NCBI GenBank assembly: GCA_029060405.1 | Contig: JAIDUB010000073.1 | Span: 1-64,000, forward strand | Length of the DNA: 64,000 bases | DNA from: Duncaniella sp. | GTDB lineage: Bacteria > Bacteroidota > Bacteroidia > Bacteroidales > Muribaculaceae | Direction: 5' to 3' | Part shown: positions 59,238 to 64,000 of the stretch, one piece after another | Layout: every line of letters starts with the position of its first letter | How positions within the stretch are numbered: the first letter of the stretch is position 1 | Translations under genes and position numbers: made by a program | Notes under the pieces: model-generated | Databases searched by the model: none | The model's input: the letters and a program-made list of their open reading frames with translations, nothing else | What the model was told of the DNA's origin: nothing

Positions 59238-59843
59238 TCAATTTTTAGAGGCTTTGTATTGATTATATCCCTTATATGCGCGGTCGATAGCGTCGAGGAA
59301 CGCACGCGATGAGATGGTAGCTGCCGTAATAGCGTCAACCTCGCCACCGTCTTTGCTTACGGTCATGTTGTTGACACCGGGGTTCATACCTATCACGTTG
59401 CGGTGTCCGGCGGGATCGCGGAACCAGTCCTGCATCTTCGCACCGAGTCCGGCGGTTTCCTCATGCTTCACCACCTCATAACCGGTGATATTGCCGTCGA
59501 CATCAAAGCCAACCATGATGGTGAAGAATCCCGAGAATGCGTTGGGGGTGTAGGATTCTACAGCCGCGCCTGTGAGTTCTTCGCCGTTGTAGAGGGGAAA
59601 CACTATTACATTATGACCTTTGTCGTCACACAGATCAGTAATGGTCTGAGCCGATGCCGCAGGGTCATTGTCAAACTGAGCAGTTGCCACAGCCTTGATG
59701 GCGTCGACCTGCTTCTGCTTGTTGGCTTCGGCAATAGGCTCGCTTGTAGCCTCAGCTACTCCGGCGAGAAGTGCGCCGGCTATGATTGTGATTGCACCGA
59801 GGGACAGAATCATCGTCCCGAGGGTAGATTTTGCTCCGCTCAT
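59238..59843 (-). CDS. rnfG: Ion-translocating oxidoreductase complex subunit G (RnfG)
   Basis: A 201-residue protein with one N-terminal membrane helix and a periplasmic FMN-binding domain. The FMN-attachment region reads DAITAATISSRAF near 170, with the attachment Thr where other RnfG have SGAT; the change from G to A is conservative. VVKHEETAGLGAKMQDWF is also typical. Its start overlaps the rnfD stop by four bases. Confidence 0.93.
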   Translation of the reverse strand: MSGAKSTLGTMILSLGAITIIAGALLAGVAEATSEPIAEANKQKQVDAIKAVATAQFDNDPAASAQTITDLCDDKGHNVIVFPLYNGEELTGAAVESYTPNAFSGFFTIMVGFDVDGNITGYEVVKHEETAGLGAKMQDWFRDPAGHRNVIGMNPGVNNMTVSKDGGEVDAITAATISSRAFLDAIDRAYKGYNQYKASKN

Positions 59844-60793
59844 GCCTTTACGCTCCTTTCTCCGAACTTACGGGGTTTGATATAACGGTTGATCAGCGGG
59901 GTGAATCCGTTCATGATGAGGATTGCGAATGACATACCCTCGGGATATGCGCCCCATTGACGTATAATAAATGTGATGGCACCGATAAGCACGCCATAGA
60001 GAAGCATACCGCGGTGGCTCATGGGCGAGGTCACATAGTCGGTAGCCATAAAGACTGCACCGAAGAGCAGACCGCCAGAGAGAAGCTCGATGCCCACGGG
60101 TGCGCCGCATGCCCATGCGAATACCGCAACCGTAGCGATGATCGACACGGGTATATGCCATGAGATTATGCGCACGCACAGCAGATATACCAGACCGAGA
60201 AGTATGGCGATTGCGCCTATCTCACCTATCGAACCGCCCGAAAGACCGAGCGCTTTGTTCATCATATCGAAATTTGCCACCATATCACCCTGAGGATCCA
60301 TCTTCAGAGCGCCAAGAATAGTTGGGCCGGTGGTAGCGTCAAGGTAAGTAAGACGGTTTTCAAGAGGAAGCGGCCATGTAGTCATCAGCACGGGGAACGA
60401 GAGCAGCAGGAACACGCGACCCACGAGAGCGGGGTTGAATGTGTTGCAGCCAAGACCGCCGAAAGCCATCTTGCCGATACCGATAGCCACGATACTGCCT
60501 ACGAGCACCGTCCACACGGGAAGGTTTGACGGGAGGTTGAGAGCAAGCAGCAGACCTGTCAGCACTGCCGAGAGATTGCCGATGCTGGGCTTGCGGCCAA
60601 GCATATACTTGTCGATGAGCCATTCAGTTGCCACGCAGCCGATTATGGCGCTCACTATTACTATCAGGGCACCTATGCCGAAATAGAAAAGACTGAATGC
60701 CACTGCAGGTAGCAGGGCGATGATTACATGCCCCATACAGCGTCGCACCGTGAGTGACGTATGTATGTGTGGCGAGAGTGATAAGGTTAACAT
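59840..60793 (-). CDS. rnfD: Ion-translocating oxidoreductase complex subunit D (RnfD)
   Basis: A 317-residue membrane protein with about nine helices, related to NqrB/UnfD. Motifs include SPHIHTSLTVRRCMGHVIIA at the start, AFGGLGCNTFNPALVGRVFL near 130, and DATTGPTILGAL near 178, the region that carries covalent FMN. It is the first gene of this cluster: a consensus promoter lies 28 bases upstream, and rnfB and rnfC, which normally precede it, are not here. Confidence 0.93.
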   Translation of the reverse strand: MLTLSLSPHIHTSLTVRRCMGHVIIALLPAVAFSLFYFGIGALIVIVSAIIGCVATEWLIDKYMLGRKPSIGNLSAVLTGLLLALNLPSNLPVWTVLVGSIVAIGIGKMAFGGLGCNTFNPALVGRVFLLLSFPVLMTTWPLPLENRLTYLDATTGPTILGALKMDPQGDMVANFDMMNKALGLSGGSIGEIGAIAILLGLVYLLCVRIISWHIPVSIIATVAVFAWACGAPVGIELLSGGLLFGAVFMATDYVTSPMSHRGMLLYGVLIGAITFIIRQWGAYPEGMSFAILIMNGFTPLINRYIKPRKFGERSVKA

Positions 60794-60820
60794 TTGGATT
60801 GGTTTCTATGATATTCTCGG

Positions 60821-60851
60821 CAAAATTACAAAAAATTAACCTTATCTCAAC
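60821..60851 (-). promoter_or_regulatory. Predicted promoter of rnfDGEA
   Basis: Minus strand: GTTG (60848-60851), 19 bases, TAATTTTG (60821-60828). The consensus fit shows that the cluster is transcribed independently of any rnfBC. Confidence 0.75.
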
Positions 60852-61008
60852 ATTTTATACAACTTTTTTCTACCTGCCGGTGAATTTTTATGTTTAACGT
60901 ATCGAAATTCCACACGCAGCGCGGGTAGGAGCAGAATAGCGTAGTGGTTGAGGCGCAGCCGAAACCCTACGTCCATATATCAAAATAAATCCGGAGGCTG
61001 TGCAAAAT

Positions 61009-61033
61009 ATAAAAAGAATGCCCGCAGGGCATT
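61009..61033 (-). terminator. Rho-independent terminator of nhaA
   Basis: A 7-bp stem AATGCCC/GGGCATT (61017-61023 with 61027-61033) with a three-base loop is followed on the minus strand by C and TTTTT. Confidence 0.8.
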
Positions 61034-61077
61034 GAGTTATTCGTAACCGGCGCCGCGCATTATCCTCAATTACCCGC

Positions 61078-62466
61078 TTATTCCTCCTCTCCTGTGGCGG
61101 GGAGATAGCGGCGGAGGAGCAGGAAGCCGCCGAGACCGGCAAGGAGCGAGCCGACAACAATGCCTATCTTGGCCTGATTGAGCAACGCGAGTCCTTCAAG
61201 CCCCATGTCACCAAACGATAGATTGGCTATAAATAGCGATACCGTAAACCCTATACCGCCGAGCATCGCTATACCGGCCACCATCTTCCAGTCGCTGTAC
61301 TCGGGCATGGGTGCCCATCCTGCCCGGACTGTCGCCCATGAAAACAGCAATATGCCGAGAAACTTGCCTGCCACGAGTGCGATGATGATGGCCAGACTGA
61401 GTCCCTGCACTATGCTGAGCGGGTTCACGTCGAGCAGATAGATTCCGGCGTTGGCAAAGGCAAAGAGCGGGATTATCAGATAATTGGTGAGGGGATGCAG
61501 AGAGTCCTCCATATCCTGAAGCGGCGAGATGACTTTATCAGAGGCCGACTCTATCTGCTTGAGCCAGTCCATCTGATCATGATCGAGAATGGTGCGGGAG
61601 TCAAGACGATCTTCTTCGTCCTCACGGAAACGGGCTATGTTGTCGCGGATTATCTTCACATAATTACGTGGATCATACACCGGTGTGGCGGGAATGGTGA
61701 ATGCCACAAGTACACCGGCGATGGTAGGATGTATGCCCGAGTTGAGAAACAGAAACCACACTACCACGCCAAGCAGTGTGTAAAACAGCTTGCTCTGTAT
61801 CTTCATCCGTCCACCGATAAAAAGTACGGCCAGCACTATAGCGGCATAGAGCAGATACATCGCCTCGATATGCGACGAGTAGCAGGTGGCTATCACTATG
61901 ATACCGCCTATATCGTCGACCACCGCGAGAGTGGTGAGAAATATCTTGAGCGAGAGCGGCACTCGCGACCCCAGTATGGCAAGCACGCCGAGCGAGAACG
62001 CTATATCGGTAGCCATGGGAATGGCGGCTCCCGCCGTGTAGTCGCTGCCGCGCGCCATTACGAGGAATATCACCACAGGAATCACCATGCCGCCTATAGC
62101 GCCCATGATGGGCAGAAGCGCCTGCTTGAATGAAGCGAGTTCGCCCACGAGTACCTCACGCTTGATCTCAAGACCAATCGTGAAAAAGAACACGGCCATA
62201 AGCGCGTCGTTGATAAACTGCAACACGCTCATGGGATGTCCGGCATGGGAAAACAGGTTGAAACCGCCTATCTGCAGCCTCATCTCCTGATTCCAGAAAT
62301 CATTATAGAGACCATTGAGGCCGGGAATATTTGCCACGACAAGAGCCAGCAGCGTGGCGAGTATAAGCACATTTCCGCCCGTGGCATGACGGCGCAGCGC
62401 CTGCCGGGCAGCGAAAAACACCTTGTGAAGCTTGCGCTTTTCGGGATTTACGGTAGTGGTAGACAT
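61078..62466 (-). CDS. nhaA: Na+/H+ antiporter NhaA
   Basis: A 462-residue membrane antiporter with about twelve helices. Ion-binding aspartates are in AVVDDIGGIIVIA near 172, with AIPMATDIAFSLGVLAILG before it and GGIGFTVSLFIANLSF near 405. It is longer than E. coli NhaA because of an inserted charged segment near 275-320 (FREDEEDRLDSRT), common in this phylum. It exports Na+ in exchange for protons and would complement Na+-linked Rnf. It has a terminator downstream. Confidence 0.95.
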   Translation of the reverse strand: MSTTTVNPEKRKLHKVFFAARQALRRHATGGNVLILATLLALVVANIPGLNGLYNDFWNQEMRLQIGGFNLFSHAGHPMSVLQFINDALMAVFFFTIGLEIKREVLVGELASFKQALLPIMGAIGGMVIPVVIFLVMARGSDYTAGAAIPMATDIAFSLGVLAILGSRVPLSLKIFLTTLAVVDDIGGIIVIATCYSSHIEAMYLLYAAIVLAVLFIGGRMKIQSKLFYTLLGVVVWFLFLNSGIHPTIAGVLVAFTIPATPVYDPRNYVKIIRDNIARFREDEEDRLDSRTILDHDQMDWLKQIESASDKVISPLQDMEDSLHPLTNYLIIPLFAFANAGIYLLDVNPLSIVQGLSLAIIIALVAGKFLGILLFSWATVRAGWAPMPEYSDWKMVAGIAMLGGIGFTVSLFIANLSFGDMGLEGLALLNQAKIGIVVGSLLAGLGGFLLLRRYLPATGEEE

Positions 62467-62470
62467 AGTG

Positions 62471-62500
62471 GAAACGTTGATTTATCATTATTAACGTTTC
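62471..62500. repeat. Inverted repeat between cls and nhaA
   Basis: GAAACGTT (62471-62478) and AACGTTTC (62493-62500) form an 8-bp perfect palindrome with a 14-base spacer, ending five bases before the nhaA start. It could be an operator or attenuating hairpin for nhaA. Confidence 0.45.
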
Positions 62501-62515
62501 CCGCCTCGTCAAAGT

Positions 62516-63961
62516 TCAGAGCATGGGGCTGAGCAGACGGCACACACTCTCGCGCAACTTCTCCCGACGGCTGCGGCGGTGCCACTCGCGGGGCGCAACC
62601 CGCTTCGACAGACGCATGTCCTCCTCAAACCGGCGCGTGATCGAGCGGTTCATCTCGCGGGAATACATCATCACATTCTCCTCGAAATTGGTTTCCATCG
62701 AGCGGTAGTCGAAATTGGTGGTACCGATAGTGGAAAATTCATCATCCACCACCAGCACCTTGCAGTGAAGCATGCCCGGCTCATATAGGTAAAACTTTAT
62801 CCCGGCACCCATGCACTCCGACATATAGGAACGCGACGCATAGGCGAGCAGCTTGGAATCAGTCATGCGCGGCAGCATCACCCTGACATCCACCCCCGAC
62901 AGCGATGCCGTCAGCAAGGCGTTGAGCATTGCAGTGTTGGGCAGAAAGTACGGGGTCTGGATATACACCCGCTTTTTGGCCTGAGCTATGGCCTTGAAAT
63001 ATGTGAGCGCTATGCCCGAATAGCGGTCGGTGGGCCCTCCGGTGATAAACTGCACCCCGACCCCGGCCACCGCGCCTTCCCAAGCTTCGGGAGCCTCCTC
63101 GGTAGTGTAATCTATGAGTCCGCGTCCCATGAAATTCCAGTCGACAGCAAAATGATACTGAAATCCCGCCACGGCGCTGCCGGTAAATTTCAATGAAGTG
63201 TCGCGCCACGTGCCGAACGATTCACCGCCGTTGATATATCGGTCGGCCACGTTCATGCCGCCTATATATCCTATCACGTTGTCGATCATCACGCCCTTGC
63301 GGTGATTGCGCCAGTTGAGTGTTCCGGCAAGTCGCGGAAACGCAGGCTTGAAAAACGGCTCTACCTCAACTCCGGCCTCAGCCATGCGCTCAAAAAATTT
63401 CGACGGCACATCTATACATCCCACATAATCATAAAGCAACCTTACTTTCAATCCTTCGCGGGCTTTCTCTATAAGAATGTCGGCGATAGTGGTGCCAATG
63501 TTATCGTCGGCAAATATGTAGTATTGCATGTTGATACACTCGCGGGCGGCGCGCAGGTCGGCCACGAGAGCATTGAAAAAACTCTCGCCGTCGTTATACA
63601 CCTCTATGGGTGTATCGGGAAAGAAGGCCGCTCCGGTAGTGGCATGTCCGAGCCTTATAAGGCGCATGCTGTCATCTGACAACGACTTTATTATACGTGG
63701 AGCGGGAGCATGTTCGGCTGTAGCAGCCAGTCGCCGGCGCTTGCGGCGTGATATCACCCTCGTATTTTTAAGTCCGCGGCCGAGAAAGAGATACATCACG
63801 AATCCCAGCACCGGCAGCAACACCACCACAGCGATCCATCCGAGCGAACGCACGGGGTTGCCGTTGTCGGTCACGATTATCCACGCCACGGCGAGGATAG
63901 CCACGACATATGCCACTGTCACGGCCGGCCAGAGCCACGATGAAAGAGCGAGAAGAATCAT
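62516..63961 (-). CDS. cls: Cardiolipin synthase, phospholipase D family
   Basis: A 481-residue membrane enzyme: two N-terminal membrane helices (about 1-60), then two phospholipase D domains with HKD-type motifs (NHRKGVMIDNVIGYIGGMN near 220 and LHCKVLVVDDEFSTIGTTNF near 400). It condenses phosphatidylglycerol to cardiolipin. Length normal. The ATG overlaps the stop of a gene that continues beyond the window. Confidence 0.94.
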   Translation of the reverse strand: MILLALSSWLWPAVTVAYVVAILAVAWIIVTDNGNPVRSLGWIAVVVLLPVLGFVMYLFLGRGLKNTRVISRRKRRRLAATAEHAPAPRIIKSLSDDSMRLIRLGHATTGAAFFPDTPIEVYNDGESFFNALVADLRAARECINMQYYIFADDNIGTTIADILIEKAREGLKVRLLYDYVGCIDVPSKFFERMAEAGVEVEPFFKPAFPRLAGTLNWRNHRKGVMIDNVIGYIGGMNVADRYINGGESFGTWRDTSLKFTGSAVAGFQYHFAVDWNFMGRGLIDYTTEEAPEAWEGAVAGVGVQFITGGPTDRYSGIALTYFKAIAQAKKRVYIQTPYFLPNTAMLNALLTASLSGVDVRVMLPRMTDSKLLAYASRSYMSECMGAGIKFYLYEPGMLHCKVLVVDDEFSTIGTTNFDYRSMETNFEENVMMYSREMNRSITRRFEEDMRLSKRVAPREWHRRSRREKLRESVCRLLSPML

Positions 63962-64000
63962 TCGGTCACTAGTTTAATGCCGTCGTCATGAATGGTGATA
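63958..64000 (-). CDS. C-terminal end of an unidentified gene (truncated by window edge)
   Basis: Only 13 codons are visible, reading ITIHDDGIKLVTE before a TGA that overlaps the cls ATG. The ATGA overlap and sense reading suggest a real gene co-transcribed with cls. Too short to identify. Confidence 0.5.
   Translation of the reverse strand, partial: ITIHDDGIKLVTE

Overview
The window reads as chromosome from a gut Bacteroidales, most like a Muribaculaceae or Prevotella/Porphyromonas relative. The reasons are: promoters of the Bacteroidetes type (TAnnTTTG at -7, TTTG or TTG about 19-20 bases upstream) before many genes; fused nuoCD and a Nuo set without EFG; an Rnf/Nfn anaerobic electron economy; type IX secretion (PorV plus secreted enzymes with C-terminal sorting-like domains); a RecQ-RecJ pair; and pectin-directed enzymes. 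Family-level placement is inference; there is no rRNA here to test it.

Layout. 1-4.4 kb (minus): nuoA-B-CD-H followed directly by the start of atpD. 4.5-13.3 kb (minus): a three-gene secreted operon (two PL9-family polysaccharide lyases and an unknown protein) behind a 1 kb regulatory intergenic region, then two small exported proteins. 13.4-18.6 kb (minus): a GH3 glycosidase and the electron-bifurcating transhydrogenase NfnSL. 18.9-20.2 kb: a MATE exporter. 20.3-24.8 kb (minus): two lipoproteins, a SUI1/YciH protein and an AddA helicase-nuclease in one overlapping operon. 24.9-28.8 kb (plus): porV, ispF, a membrane Fe-S protein, thyA and folA. 28.8-29.4 kb: tRNA-Arg(CCU) and rpmE2. 29.5-33 kb: a translationally coupled RavA ATPase, ViaA-like VWA protein and zinc metallopeptidase. 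33-36.9 kb: a GH106-like rhamnosidase and a second MATE exporter. 36.9-38.7 kb: a REP/transposase island with an MNT-HEPN pair. 38.8-43.7 kb: small membrane protein, dxs, trkA, trkH. 44-50.2 kb: fabD, a GH2 enzyme with an unusual active site, an acetyltransferase, and metal uptake genes znuA and znuC. 50.2-53.8 kb (minus): recQ and recJ behind a strongly structured leader. 54-57 kb: a large outer-membrane barrel with a G9 tract upstream. 57.2-57.9 kb: an IS200-type transposase inside its own palindrome family. 58-60.8 kb (minus): rnfDGEA. 61-64 kb (minus): nhaA, cls and the tail of one more gene.

How the genes fit together. PL9 lyases, the GH106-like rhamnosidase, GH3 and GH2 enzymes suggest use of pectin, probably rhamnogalacturonan I. 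There is no SusC/SusD pair; instead four proteins in the 4.5-16.2 kb block carry T9SS-like C-termini and the T9SS outer-membrane protein PorV is encoded 9 kb away. Nfn, Rnf and Nuo together shuttle ferredoxin, NADH and NADPH electrons and build ion gradients used by ATP synthase, NhaA and Trk.

Most notable: (1) two unrelated short-palindrome families, each surrounding its own Y1 (HUH) transposase, and both present at a third, transposase-free site; (2) several complexes whose partner genes are absent from the local operon (nuoI-N, rnfBC, znuB, addB, porU); (3) start codons 5-8 bases after the -7 promoter box, predicting leaderless mRNAs; (4) a three-palindrome array and a possible alternative-pairing leader before the lyase operon; (5) a G9 tract in the promoter region of an outer-membrane protein gene.
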